A stretch of DNA of 64,000 nt, taken from assembly GCA_963277665.1 (NCBI GenBank), contig OY728130.1:1366654393-1366718392 (forward strand), given 5' to 3'. Position numbers and translations under genes: made by a program. How positions within the stretch are numbered: position 1 is the first letter of the stretch; every line of letters begins with the position of its first letter. The notes beneath the pieces were generated by a model. That model did not search any database, was not told where the DNA came from, and saw only the letters and a program-made list of their open reading frames with translations. Origin of the DNA: Viscum album (Eukaryota > Streptophyta > Magnoliopsida > Santalales > Viscaceae). This document shows, piece by piece, positions 11,540 to 23,770 of the stretch.

Positions 11540-12260
11540 TATTTTTTGTGTTCTTCGCGATGGTGACGGCGACCGGTTTTGGTTTTTGGCACCGGTGGAA
11601 CTCGAGAACCACGGCCTGAACCACGGCCTAACGCGATGAAGGCGACAAAAGAAGGGCGGCCGGTCAAGCTGGCCGCTGGTGAAGGCACGACGCGTGACCT
11701 AGCCGCACGGCTAGCCACGACGGACCGCCGCACAACAGCCTCCTCCGCCCCGTGGCCTTGCCACCTCGTGGCCCTCTACGGACCCCACGGCCCTCCGCAT
11801 CCCTCCATGGCCCCTGCGGCCTCTGCCGTCCCTTGACCCTCTGTAGCCCCTGCGGCCTCCGCCATCCAGCGGCCTCGCGGGCCCCCGCAACCTCGCCGCC
11901 CAGCAGCCCTTCACGGCCCATGTGGCCTCACCACCCCATGACCCTCTGCGACCCCCATGGCCTTCATCGCCTCATGGCCCTTCGAGACCCCCTGCGGCCT
12001 CACCACCCGCGGCCTCCACTGCCCCGCATCCTCGCACCGCCTGTGGCCTCTGCTGCCCCATGGACTCATGCCGTCTACGGCCTCCCATTGCCCAGGCTGG
12101 GCCACCCAGTGGGCCGGGCCGCCCAGCGCGGTCCGGGACAAACCCAGCAGGTCGGGCTACCCAGAGGGCCAAGCCGAACCCAATGGTTTAGGCCGGGTCA
12201 ACCCGAAATGGGTTGACCCAGGCCGGGTCGGGTCGAGTCGCCTCGACCAGGTCTGACCGG
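11540..12260. repeat. GC-rich degenerate minisatellite inside the solo Tekay LTR
   Basis: This block is strikingly GC-rich in an otherwise AT-rich window and is built from short imperfect units around CCCNTGCGGCCTC / CCATGGCC. The high GC content opens six overlapping Pro/Ala/Gly/Arg-rich reading frames on both strands (up to 154 codons at 11752-12216). None resembles a known protein, and their overlap argues that they are composition artefacts. It occupies the same relative place in the LTR as the ACACGGCGTGT-rich block at 56228-56660 in the other copy. Confidence 0.75.
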
Positions 12261-12666
12261 ACCCGGGCTAACTTCGACCCATTTTTCGCTCTAATGACCA
12301 TAATTTTGGTGTCGAGTGTCCGTTTGACAAACCTTCAACAGATTTGTAATCCTTGGGGTGATATGGTACCTTTGGTATACCCCACTTGAGATTTGGATAA
12401 AGTTGGGATACGGTCGGATTGGATCAAGTACGAATCCAACTGGGCCCTCGAGACTAAAAGGCTAATAACTTACAGACCGAGCGTTTTATTGATGCACCGT
12501 CTATTGTGTTGATATCCCTATGATGTGGTGGTACTTTTGGATTCTTTTTTGTGGGACTTTATGGTATTTGTAGTATTGACCAGTGGCTTGAGGATCGGAC
12601 CCTCCCGGAGATGAGCAAGCTTAGTGCGGGAACCAAGTAGCTGGCTGTGACATGAAGAATGAATAA

Positions 12667-12893
12667 CGATCCAGTGTGGGTCAACACCAAGCGATCCTCT
12701 ATGGGTCAACACCTAGAGATCCTGTGTGGGTCGGCACCATGTGATCCTGTGTGGGTCAGCACCGAGTGATCCTATGGTGGTCAGCACCTAGCGATCATGT
12801 GTGGGTCAGCACTGAGCGATCATGTGTGGGTCAGCACCGAGCGATCCTGTGTGGGTCAGCACCTAGATATCCTATGTGGGTCTGACGATGTAC
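12667..12893 (+). repeat. 25-bp tandem repeat, about nine units
   Basis: Units of the type CGATCCTGTGTGGGTCAGCACCGAG repeat head to tail with a 25-bp period and modest divergence. The cleanest run is 12786-12865. The array lies in the 3' half of the solo Tekay LTR. The related LTR at 54.0-54.2 kb carries a different repeat of about 60 bp at a comparable place. Confidence 0.9.
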
Positions 12894-13769
12894 CAGCGAT
12901 GTACTATGATCCTTCATGGGTATGCCTCTTAACAGATTAAGATGATTCAGTAGTTACATCTTATCATCTCTACTACTGTACCTAAGAAATACCTGGTGTG
13001 ACTTGAGTCTGTACCTGAGCGGTACTTTCCTTTGTGGTAATACCTAGGTGGTATTCTTCTATGTGGCATACCTGGGTGGTACTTACCATCGTGGTACTCC
13101 TTCCTTTGTGGAACAATTGAGCTTTGGGCTTTTGAGTTAGACTTTGTGTTTCCTCATGATTGAGATGGGTATACTTGATAATTTAGGTACATGTATGGGT
13201 ATATACCTAAGTAGGGTTGTCAGTTGATTTCATGATTTTTGGTTTACCCTTTGTGGATTTTGTGAGACCTTGAGGGTATCGGGGTCCCTACTGAGTATTG
13301 TTATACTCACCCGTACACAGGCTATGCCAGCACCTCATTGTGTTTGGTGCAGACGACGGACAACACTGACTGAGGACGAGAGTACCAGGACTAGAGGTAG
13401 CTCTGAGGTGGACCTTAGACATGGTGTACCACAGAGACGGCCGTTTGAGATATGTACCTACCCTTCAGGTAGGATCCTTGGTGGGTGATCACAGGAGCTA
13501 TTCCAGTTTACTTGTACTTTCAGTTTCTTTTAGCTTCCATTTGGGCTTTTATTCTAGCCCCTTTTACTTACTGTACTCACTCTATTTACTATTCAGTTTA
13601 CTTGAGTTTATATCTTGTTGTGTGCTTGGTTGTGTGTGTTTATAGGTTATAAAGGTAATTCCTTCCCAATTTTACAGAATACGCCTTCGGTGCTAGTTGT
13701 CATCCCCTAGCCTATGGAAGACGGGCTTGGGGTAGTCACATCATGAGCCTCGGGGGACAGGTCGTGAAA

Positions 13770-14279
13770 ATCTACATCCATAAAAGTAGTTTTTATTCTA
13801 GAAAATGAGATCTATCATGAATGGTTAATTTTGAGAAATTCATTAGGCTAGAAATCTATTGATTAGTGAGATTGGAATAACTAGTTCCATGAGAACAAAA
13901 TGATGTTTTACCCAAGATTAGTAAAGTAATTCTACTTGAATTCTGTGTATGAATTTTTTGAGAAAAAAATCATGTGAACCCTAGTGAATAAATAAGAGCT
14001 AGTGTATCATTAAGTAGTGGGTATAGCTCTTAAAGGTTTTCTTTGATGGTAATTTCAATAATTTAAAGGGTTATTATCCTATAGTTCATGTGAAAATTTA
14101 ATATGAGAATGTTATGTTAGAGATGGATAGAGATGGGAACTATAGAATAATAATTTCCATAGAGTTAGATGAAGAGTTAAGGCTATAGTCAAGTTTATAC
14201 ATCTCATTACTTTCCCCAAGAATTGTGACTTTAGCATATTGAGGCATTATGACCTATTATTTTTATATTTGATGAATAA
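13770..14279 (+). other. Copia-derived spacer between solo LTR and third reading frame
   Basis: This AT-rich sequence resumes the interrupted copia element after the solo LTR. Short phrases look like decayed coding sequence, but I cannot set a frame or name a domain. Confidence 0.4.
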
Positions 14280-16660
14280 TGGTGCTTAAATCTACCTTCC
14301 CAGGTATCATGTGGAGAATATGAATGAACTTTGTTATTATTCATCCATGTTTAAGACTTTTCCCTACCATGAGTTTATTTAAGACTTATTATTTTTAAGG
14401 TAAATTGTTCTTAATGGTGATTATAAGTCTACAACTTCAGGAGGGATATATTCAAATCAAACTATGTTCAAAATAATGAAGGTTAATTAAAACCCTTGGA
14501 AGAAATAATGGTTGGATGAACTTGAAATGTTTTATGAAAATTTTAATCCATTTGAACATCCTTTGACTCCAAGAGATAAATCTGATATAATTTTTGAACA
14601 TGATGAATTTGTAGAATATTCTTATAAGGAAGTATTGGTTATGTATAGGGATAAGGAAGATAATGGTTCTGAAGAATAAGTAGGTACTAGTAGTGTTGAT
14701 TATAAAATACTTTATAAAGATTAAGTGGTTGATTTGAATGAGGATTCCATGAGAGTATATGAGGATGAGATGATTTTTACTCTAGAGTTAATAACTTCTC
14801 AAAGTCTTGTGTTGGATGGTATTTATTATGGACTAGTTGATAGTTCAGAATCTCTTCCTCCCAATGAAGAAAATGTTGACTCTAATGAGTAAGTGAATGA
14901 AGTTTCTATCACTCTTTAGGATTATATAAAAATTTATGATTCACATTATATTGAATCTAGTAAGGATGGTGTGATATAATATGAAATTAAGTAATTTAGT
15001 GAAAATGAGGATGATTTTAGTGAGAGATGATTTCTCTAGTGGAAGAAAATGATAAATAATCTTTTATCACTGATACTTCATTATCTAAGGTGGATAAGTC
15101 CCAGGGATTTTTCATTGGAATTGAGTATCTAGACACTAATTATGGTGATGATTCTCATGATGGAGGCATTCTACCAGTTCATGGTGGACATATCATTACT
15201 ATTATTCCTTTTTTACCTCATATTTTTTAAGGATCCTTAGTTGATAGAATATATTTCGAATAAAAAATTAAGGCTCATTATCTTATATTAGGAAGACTTG
15301 AAGAAGAATAAGATCTGGACCAAATTATATAACAAGTTTGGGATAAAATGTTTGGTTCAAAACTTGTGTATGCCACTAACCCTGCTTTGTTCGAGACAAT
15401 ATGTGGTGGGCCTATCGTTTCTTTTTCCATGAAGATAGAAATATAGTTAGATTTTAATGACATGTATTCTAGTGAAACCTATACTTTAATGGTACATCTA
15501 TCTTCTTCTAACTTGGATATTGCTTCACTTCCTCCCACATCTTTATCATATGATATTAGCGATGTCCTGAATGAGTTTAAGGATAACTTGATGATTATGT
15601 TGATTTTTTTTTGAGATTTTGGATCAAGATTTAAGGATTCCAAAGAGGAAGGAATATTTGTGGAAATTTCTTTAAATTTTCATCATATAAAACCCAAACT
15701 TTCCGGAAAGATTGATCATATATAAAAGTAAATTTAGATATTTTCTAAGAATATTTGAGATCTCTATGTAGATCTTGAGTATATGAGGTCACATATAGCC
15801 TAAAGGGGCCTCAGTTTGTTTTTAGAGATTTTTAGAAATGATTATCTCTAAATTTTGAAACTTCTTATACTTCTCCTCCACCTCCTCCTATTACAACTAC
15901 TCATGCTACTATTGATAATAATTTTATTAGATATATTGTGAAAGAATAAATCATAGTTGTTTTGGATTATTTTTAAAATACTAAAAAAATTATTTTGTCT
16001 TAATTTTAAACTCAAGTAGCTAGGAAACATGATTTATTCAGATAAGACTCCATTTCAGATAGAAAATATGTGGATACAATCAAGAAGGAATTTAAATATT
16101 ACCTGACTTGAATATTCACAAAGAGTGACATAAAGTCACTATTTAGGTCATTGGTTAGTGAATTGAAGAAACCTCTTGTCATGGGGTTTTCAAAGAATAG
16201 GTGGATAAGATCAATATATTTGAATCTATCTTGGATATATTTAGGAAAAACAAGGATGATATTAAAGAGATTATGGAGAAAGGATTTTTAGTTTTAACTT
16301 ATTTCACTGATCTCATGGAACGATATATCTATATTGATCACACTACTTTGGTTTTACTTGAAACTACACCTATACCTTTAGTTCCTCTAGCTTCTACCTT
16401 CACTATTACAACCACAAACTCTATTTTAGTTCCTCTTTTAGTTCCATACCTTCCCAAGCTATGATTCATCTCAGACCTCTTGCTAATGTAATTTTTTACT
16501 CTCCTATTCCTATTCCCAAACCTACTTCTGAACCTTATACAAAAAAAGTTAAAAGAACCTATTGATCCGACAACCCCTTAAGAAATAGATTTTGATTTTG
16601 ATTCTGATTAGGATACTATTAGGGAATCCACTATTATTTTTATTTAACTTCTTTTAAATT
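14280..16660 (+). pseudogene. Decayed long reading frame, possible third (envelope-like) ORF of the copia element
   Basis: Long coherent stretches can be read on the + strand if stops are ignored: 14509 to about 15030 in one frame (acidic, rich in E/D/S, including FEHPLTPRDKS and HDEFVEYSY), then about 15039-15700 in another (including LVYATNPALFET and SSSNLDIASLPPTSLSYD), a Pro-rich patch near 15870 (TSPPPPPITTT), and an open piece at 16201-16464 (ILDIFRKNKDDIKEIM). Nearly all stops are TAA/TAG/TGA where Gln, Trp or Arg would be expected. No pol or gag domain is present. Its place between copia pol and the 3' LTR suggests the envelope-like ORF of SIRE-type elements, but I recognise no specific protein. 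Confidence 0.45.
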
Positions 16661-16740
16661 CATATATTTGTTCTAATATTAATTTAATTATATGATATTA
16701 CTTATAATAAATCATAGTAATGTATGTTATCATATTTTAT

Positions 16741-16940
16741 TATGTTTTTAAAAATCCCAAAAGGGGTGGAAAATATAAAAATCAATGGGAAATGTGATGG
16801 AAGTTAATTATTTCTCTATGTTTCAAGTGTTAAAAACATTTTTTGAACATAAAAGGAAATAGTTTTTATGTTTATGTAAATTTTGTTTTTATTTAAAGAT
16901 TTATCCTATAATGATTTTTGATCTTTAAAAAGGGGTATAC
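16741..16940 (+). promoter_or_regulatory. Polypurine tracts upstream of the copia 3' LTR
   Basis: Two similar tracts, AAAATCCCAAAAGGGGTGG at about 16748-16769 and GATCTTTAAAAAGGGGTA at about 16919-16936, resemble the duplicated AAAGGGG-type polypurine tracts that precede SIRE-type 3' LTRs. The second would prime plus-strand synthesis at the LTR start. Confidence 0.5.
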
Positions 16941-16942
16941 TA

Positions 16943-18471
16943 TTGTCTTAGTTATTCAATTAATTTTTCTAATAATTAAAAACCATGTTTCTAATAATTA
17001 TAATGAATTATATACTTTATGATAAAATCCTAATTTATGGTAAAAATATGATAAGTATAGATCATTCATGCAAGTCACTGGATCAATCGCATGCTCAACC
17101 AATCAAGGACGTGTACAATTGGAGTGACCATGTGATAGATGATCTAATGTGAGGAAGAGAACTAAAAATTTTCTAAGTGATGGACTTAGGTCACAAAGAA
17201 AACTGAGTGACCACATGATTACTTTAACTGAACACATGATGAAAGTATACAATGACTAAAGATTATCGACCGTAAGAAGTATTTCAACTGATCGTAGAAG
17301 ATAGGCATAATTTCTATTAATTTTGGATCAAATGCATGAATAAAGTTAACATATAATTCTGATCTATGTAAAGTTAATGTTACTGAAAACCTACCTATGT
17401 AAGGGTGATTCTACCATAATATGGATATCTTCATCCATTGTGAGTAACAAACATATCTTGCCTAGTATAGAACTCAAATAAATAGTTTTGGAATTTAATG
17501 AAGCCTACCAGAGAAGTTACTTATTATCAGTCCAAGGATGATTACTTAGAAATAACTATGTTGAGGAGTTTGATTATACTAATAAGAGTACATCTCTTAT
17601 ATTCATGGTGTAGTTCCCTTATGATAGTATTTTTCATTTTCTCCCTCATATTATGACACTATTTTTTTGGGTGAAATTAAAATCACTTAGAAAAATTCCA
17701 AACTAACTATAACACTCTCTATCAAGCTTACCAAAAATCATAAAAGGATAATATCATTACTAATAAAATGATATTAAATCATAGATCAAGATGTATCGAG
17801 CTCATCATAAAACACTTTACTCTCTCTATTTTTCTTTAACATTTTTAGTTATTGTTTTATTTCATATTTTTTAAACATCCCTCCAATATTGTAAAGTAGA
17901 TTAATAGGATATTCTTTTCATTTATTTCCTCTCATTAGTTTTCCTACATAGAACTATGGAAGAGACTGAGTTGAGACTTGACATCCATATGTGTAGTTGT
18001 TCATGTAAAACCTAATAAATGTTGTGGATCTATTTATTAAGTGTTAATAAATGTTCTAGGATGTTTCTTATTTTCATGTAGAGAGGAATAATATACATCT
18101 TGGATATAATCTCTTATTTAATTCATCTTTGTGTTTCCAACCTTTTCTTAATGGATTGGTTTTTCACTGAGTGTCATTTCAAAGTATATTTGAAAAGTAA
18201 AACTTTAATATATTAAATTTTTATGTGATATATATATTGTGTTTGGTGTGAGTAAAATTATTTAAAAATTTAGAGTGATTTAAATCATTATAATTGTGTT
18301 TTGATCATTCCCTTGAGAAGCTATTTGAGAGTACCAAATTATATATACCTAATATATCTTTGAACTAGGATATATTTTAAATTGAGGGTATTTTAAATAT
18401 ATAATTTTCGAAATGGAAAATTTTACCTGGAATATTAATTCACCCCTCTTAGGAGCATTCCACTAGAACCA
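16943..18471 (+). repeat. 3' LTR of the copia element
   Basis: The 3' end near 18471 reads ATTAATTCACCCCTCTTAGG...CCACTAGAACCA, closely matching the ends of the solo LTRs at 45855-47419 and 58191-59743 (TTCACCCC... followed by a CTTAG/CTCAG box and a terminal CA). The length of about 1.5 kb also agrees with those copies. The exact 5' boundary is uncertain. Short degenerate repeats of a GTGACCACATGAT type lie at 17100-17260. Confidence 0.55.
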
Positions 18472-19393
18472 ATAACTATATGTGACCAAATGAAATGCTA
18501 CTATTATGGAATAGAGAAACCCACAATTAAATAATATTGAAAAAAATACATTATGTTACATCTCAACAAACTAAAAAAACTATAATCCTATATAAAATAC
18601 ATAATACACTACTATATCCACCTTGCCTGACACTTTACTAAGAAATATCCACACATGATTATATTTCATCATGAAACCCAATCAAGAGAAACTATATTAC
18701 TTAGAGATTAAAAAATGTATAGTTTTAATGTCTATGAACTAACTAAATTTCATAGGATTTCCATTGAATAATTCATCAATGAATCATTATGTTGAGAAAA
18801 ATAAGAAAAATTGGGAATAATTTTTTTTGGGGTTGGTTTTAGAGTTACTCACATTATTCATCATCAATTCCCAACAAGACTATTTTTTATGGGATAAAAT
18901 ATCTAGAGTCTTACTAGAAATAACTTTTTTATGAACACTATAATCTATAGAGAATAATTTTTTAATTCAACAACATACAAATCAATATGTAAATTTAGGA
19001 ACTGACTTGTGTAAATTATAATAATCGTTGAATGTCCTGATAGAGTACTATAATTTGGCTATTTCTGAAAGAAATAAATTGAAGTATCACATACAATGTA
19101 TCATTCAAAAATCCACCAACATTTTTTCTTTTTTAAAATATTTTTATCTATGGGGATTTAAATCAAAATGATATAGTAACTTTTCACTTTACTCTTAATG
19201 AAATCACCCAAACTTTTCATAATTATTGACTAGTAATATTATGTTGGTGTGACACATGAAGGGGAAAACTATCATTGGAGGAAATTTCATTACTATTATT
19301 TACCTTAAATTAGGATTTTTTTAATGTTTCCAACCAATTTCATATTTATGATAAACCCAAATATTATATTTTTCAAAATTTCAAAAGAATATG
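18472..19393. other. AT-rich stretch, nothing recognisable
   Basis: No reading frame with recognisable blocks, no repeat structure and no RNA gene can be supported here. Confidence 0.4.
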
Positions 19394-20347
19394 TTTCTTG
19401 ATAATAACAATGAACTATATGAATTAGTGTAGGATGAAAAATTGAATGAGGAAATATAAAAGAAATTAATTGATCAAAGTGATAAAAATATACCCTCTAT
19501 GACTCATTGGACATAGAATATATAGCCTCCTCCTACATTGGCTTCATCTTCCTACCCAATAATTCATTAGTCAAAATTATAATATTCTTTAAAGGTAATA
19601 ACATGTTTTGTAGAGTGATTATTTTCTTAACATGTAATTGAATATATATTTGATACAACCACCAATGACACCACTTATTACACCTATGGTATAACATGAT
19701 TCAACAGGGCACTATTATGATAGAATTTTTAATCACTCATATTTATTTATATCATACATCATTCATAAAACACCCAATAAATCTAATAATATTACACTAT
19801 TAAAGACATGGGGGATACTATATTATTAATCGGTCTCCCTCCTCCTATCAGTAGATTAAAAAAAACATTAATAATGAAATTGGAATGATCAAGAAGGAAG
19901 TAAAAGATAAATAGAATAAAAGGAATGTATTTATGTTTTTTAATCATAATGAAATACTACTTATAAATTCTAAAAAAAACTATATCATGATAAACCATTT
20001 TTATAATATAACTTTATTCTTTCATCATTTTGAGTCACTCACTCCTCATGAATTTCTCATAAACTTCCTCTATATTAAATTCCACACCACCCCTTTACAT
20101 TATAAGAAAATATTATAATACATTCATGTACTTTTTATAAGAATACAAGGATCATAATGATAAATTGGATATGGTATTTAAGGGATTAATTGAGAAAATT
20201 TTGAGATATAATCCATATTTCTCCATAGAAAATGTGTTGGGAGAAGAGGAGGAGAAGGGGGGAATGCAAAATATTTTCACAATTATGTTTTTTTTAGTAT
20301 TTTTATTTACTTTTAATAAATATTGTAGGATTTCCATAATATTTTAA
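19394..20347 (+). pseudogene. Decayed reading frame of unknown origin
   Basis: If stops are read through, 19394-19600 gives a coherent acidic-then-Pro-rich stretch (LNEEI-KKLIDQSDKN... followed by PPPTLASSSYP). Further short open pieces lie at 19933-20118 and 20165-20347. The stops are again mostly Gln or Trp positions. The composition resembles a gag-like or ORF3-like retroelement protein, but no domain can be named and the three pieces may not belong together. Confidence 0.3.
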
Positions 20348-20877
20348 AACTAATTCCCATATTAACTCTCATAATCAATGAAAAATAGGTATATATGTTG
20401 ACATTTTATTTGATGGTAATTTTTTCTTGATAAATTATTGTTCTAATTTTTTTGGTTATGAGACATCAATATAATATATATATTCAGTTTAAAATGTATA
20501 TAATTTTTTGTTTTTATCATTTAGACCATACAATATAAGATATATTACACAATTCACGTGGGTGTAAAAAACAAACTTTTTTCAATAAATTAAATGAAAT
20601 GGTGAAAATTGATATACTAATCCATTAATGATTTTTTAAAATGTAGGAATTATGGTTATAATATTTTTCTATTTCTCCATTATTTGAATAAAAAATAAAT
20701 GTGATTAACCTAAATATAACTTTCAAATTTTACTCAAATATTGATGATAATTTTTGAAATAAACATGGGAGTGGATTTAAGGTAATTTTAATGTGAATTT
20801 TCATTGAATCACTTTTATAGGAGACATTTCACTTAGGAGTGTTGTTTTGTTGAAAATCGAAATATAATGAATATATT
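20348..20877. other. AT-rich stretch, nothing recognisable
   Basis: Low-complexity A/T-rich sequence without recognisable coding, repeat or regulatory structure. Confidence 0.4.
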
Positions 20878-21414
20878 ACTTTACCTAACCCCATAGATAC
20901 ATTATATGGGTAAAATATAGAGTCAAATGTGCCTCCCCAAGCCTACCTCTAGTGAGCCTGATGTAGATGACTGACATCAATATAGTAAAAAAATGGGATC
21001 CATTCACTAATGAAACCGGTAATGAAAAGACTACATAACTTTATTAGAATGAAAAATATGAAAAAGTAAGCTAAAATGCATGAAATTATTTTTAACATAA
21101 CATTAGTCAAATAGAAAATACTTATATTTCCATGAAATAAAATGACATATAAAATAAAATATATTGAATATGATATAAAAAAATCTATAAATTGAAACCC
21201 AAAGTAAGTACCTTGACTAATAGAAAAAGGATCATCCACCAAGAAAAATCCAAAGTTCATCACTTGGGCTACTTCTACTGACCAAAACCACTAGCTATAC
21301 ATCTCTGTATACTTCTATAAGTGGTTAAATATTTTCATAACACTTAGTATGCCTCCATAAAAATTCCTGTAAAATAAACCTATAGGATATTACAAGTTCT
21401 ATGAAACACTATAA
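20878..21414 (-). repeat. Tekay-type LTR fragment, 3' end, minus strand
   Basis: The stretch CTCCCCAAGCCTACCTCTAG at about 20933-20952 matches the CTCCCCAAGCCCGCCTCCAA end block of the minus-strand Tekay LTR (53340-53360), and the spacing to the LTR end (TTTACCTAACCCC near 20880 versus TGTTACAACCC) agrees. The fragment is cut at about 21414 by element B. The 104-codon frame inside it (20949-21263, -) is a low-complexity artefact. Confidence 0.55.
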
Positions 21415-23741
21415 TGAGATCTTACATTTTTACTAATATTATTGTATAGATTCTTAATTATATTAGGTTATTTTTAAAATTATTTTATTGTATTTTCTAA
21501 TAATTTCAATAATTAGTTAGTTGTTTTTAGAATTTTAGGAAATTTTGAACATAATAATTGAACTTAACATAAATTATTGAATTTAATTAAAAATGAGATA
21601 TTCTATGAATTATTGTTTATAGCCAAGATTTTTATTACTTTTTTATATTAAACAATGTAGTGTATCTAGATTCAAAAGAATAAATGAAAAAATTAATAGG
21701 ATGATAAAAAAAATCAATAGAGAGTCTAAGACTATATTGGAAGGGAATCATATCCTACACATGAGTTTGAAATTTCATCACATCACCAATTTATTTCTAC
21801 TACCACTAATTAGGAGGGTATTTTCTACCTAATGGAGTCTAGAATTAGACCTTATAAATCCATCAGTTCCAATATAGTCTCATGGAGTGGCCAAAGAAGG
21901 TGTTTTAGTGCTAATGGAATATCATAAATAATCCCTAAGGATTATCCCTAATGCCAACATAGTCCCATGGTGTAACATGAAACTAAATTTGTATCAGTGA
22001 TAGATACACTAACTTCTAGGGATAATGATCTCATACAGATAGAAATTCAAACTCCAATACATATTATCAAGTCCATCCAATGTATAAGATACTATAATTT
22101 TGGGGAATTATGAGAATTATAGTGATAGACCTTGAACTAGACCAATATACACTCAAGAGGGAATGCATCATACATTATCCACCCAACAAAACATCAAGCA
22201 TGTGTTTGAGATTATATCAACTAACCAACACGACCTCAAGTCTCAAAGCATTTTTAGACACTAAAAACTCTATTTAAGGATCAATCCAAGGTTTAGATCA
22301 GATAATAAATGTAGCATGAATCAGACCTCAAGATTATGTCTACCTATCAATATTTTGTACATTTATTAGAGACCATATTTAGAATTTTAATCACCCATTA
22401 ACATTAGTCAGATATAGTATCATTTTTATATATATAGGGGAATTAAAGGAAGGGTAAAGAAGATATTTTTCTTTAAATTTATGAAATATCATTTATATTT
22501 GGTTAATATGAGATCCAAGGAGACTATATGGGATTCCCCTATATTTTACTACCTAACTATATCAATAAATTCTTAGATAAGAATTCCACATGGAGGAAGA
22601 TCATGTAGAGAGGAATGAGAACTGAAATTTATGATTAAGAAGTAAGTAATTGAGAATCCCATGTGCCAATGATCCTTGATTCTAACTCCACATGTGTAGA
22701 TCACAAAAAATTAATACCAAAATAAAATTACATGGGAACAATAATATTAATAGGTCATAACTAGGGAATATATTATGATTGACTGGTAGAAGTTCTTAAA
22801 AAAGTTTGGGATATGAATAATAGCCAAAGAAGACTATTCCAAGAGTAAGGTGAATCTAGAGGAGTGTGCATGAAATCTGGGGGACCTAGATAGAGATTAT
22901 CACACACTAATCCATTCGATTCCTTATTTCATGTTTCATATATTTTATTGTTTTATATAATGGGTTTTTTGTGTCATTTTCATGAATATATATATATATA
23001 TATATAACTAGATGGAGTTTTTTTATTGATTTCTATATTTCAATATTCTATTAATATTGTTTTATGATTATTACCTTGGAACTTAAATGTTAATCATCAT
23101 TGATTGTTTGTATATGAACATAGGTGGATCAAGTGATGTAGTTAAGGAAGAAACTCACCCTTGTTACTAAGTTTTAGGAAACTAGAATTATAAAAATATA
23201 AGATTAGATATGTGAAATTATACACTAATGTGGTTGAAAACCCTAAAAGAGCACCTAATCTCTTGCGAAGGTGGAAGCACGTGCATTATAGAGAGTGATA
23301 CTTAATGATCCTATTGAGATTTGGTAGGGGAACCCACTCGAACCTCCATTTTCACCAGGAATCCCTAGTAATTGACTTGAGAGATCAATCTTAGTTTCCT
23401 AGTGATGGGTTTTCATTTCATTCACATGAATAGTAGGTAGTGTATCGTGAGTTATTAAGAGTAACTTCCCATAAAAGTGAGAACCACTTTAGAATATTCT
23501 AAATCTTTAGTAATTAAACCCTAAACCGGGCTTGTACTTCACTATTTTTCTATTTATCTTAGTGGGGATTAAAGACATCCAACACTTCCTGATCTTATTT
23601 CTTCTTTTGGAAACTAAACCAACTACACTTGTATCTATACTATTGTCACCATATAGATGACTTGGTACTCACAAGTTATATGTTTTAGTTACGATTTTCA
23701 CTTGTAAGGGAATGCACATGTAGAAATATACATTTTCATCA
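21415..23741 (+). repeat. 5' LTR of element B, full-length copy
   Basis: The start at TGAGATCTTACATTT is set by comparison with the 3' copy (TGTGCATTACCTGATT). The end at CATTTTCATCA is set by the following primer-like site. At about 2.3 kb it is twice as long as the 3' copy. The extra block (about 22430-23535) has typical LTR phrases such as CCCACTCGAACCTCC and a TA microsatellite at 22986. The extra block is therefore probably original and lost from the 3' LTR. Confidence 0.65.
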
Positions 23742-23747
23742 AACATG

Positions 23748-23770
23748 TTTGGTGCTTCTTCTAGTGGTAT
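23748..23770 (+). promoter_or_regulatory. Degenerate primer-binding site of element B
   Basis: TTTGGTGCTTCTTCTAGTGG lines up with the TTTGGCGCCGTTGCCGGGG primer region of Athila/Tat-type elements (tRNA-Asp or Arg type), with several transitions. It lies seven to eight bases after the LTR end, as in those families. Confidence 0.5.

Larger units (their letters stand above)
10587..13769 (+). mobile_element. Solo LTR of the Tekay family, 3.2 kb
   Basis: It aligns end to end with the 3' LTR of the minus-strand Tekay element (57965 down to 53304). Shared landmarks are the start (ATTCCATGTAA...), the ACCTCGAC(C/T)G block near 10830, the TATTGTTATACTCAC block near 13297 and the CGGGCTTGGGG block near 13725. 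The target duplication is ATCCA (10582-10586) versus ATCTA (13770-13774), four of five bases. No internal retrotransposon sequence adjoins either end, so it is a solo LTR left by recombination. It is inserted in the copia element downstream of pol. The terminal TG/CA dinucleotides have both mutated. Confidence 0.82.
8878..18471 (+). mobile_element. Ty1/copia element, SIRE/Maximus-like, 3' half
   Basis: Reverse transcriptase/RNase H (8878-10025), a long decayed reading frame (about 14.3-16.6 kb), purine tracts and a 3' LTR (about 16.94-18.47 kb) lie in the order expected for SIRE-type copia elements, which carry a third open reading frame between pol and the 3' LTR. The upstream half is missing from the window because Tekay element A sits inside the reverse transcriptase. 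A Tekay solo LTR (10587-13769) separates pol from the third frame. Lineage assignment rests on gene order and LTR features, not on a phylogeny. Confidence 0.65.

Noticed and set aside
11539..12256. Cluster of long overlapping Pro/Ala/Arg-rich open frames on both strands
   Set aside because: Caused by high GC content of the LTR minisatellite, in which stop codons are rare in every frame; no domain and no single dominant frame.
12667..12893. Possible CRISPR-like array
   Set aside because: Units are directly adjacent 25-bp tandem repeats without unique spacers, inside a plant LTR; no CRISPR array exists in the window.
20949..21263. 104-codon minus-strand frame rich in Phe/Ile/Tyr, looking like a membrane protein
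   Set aside because: It is AT-rich low-complexity sequence inside a Tekay-type LTR fragment; the hydrophobic look is a composition effect.
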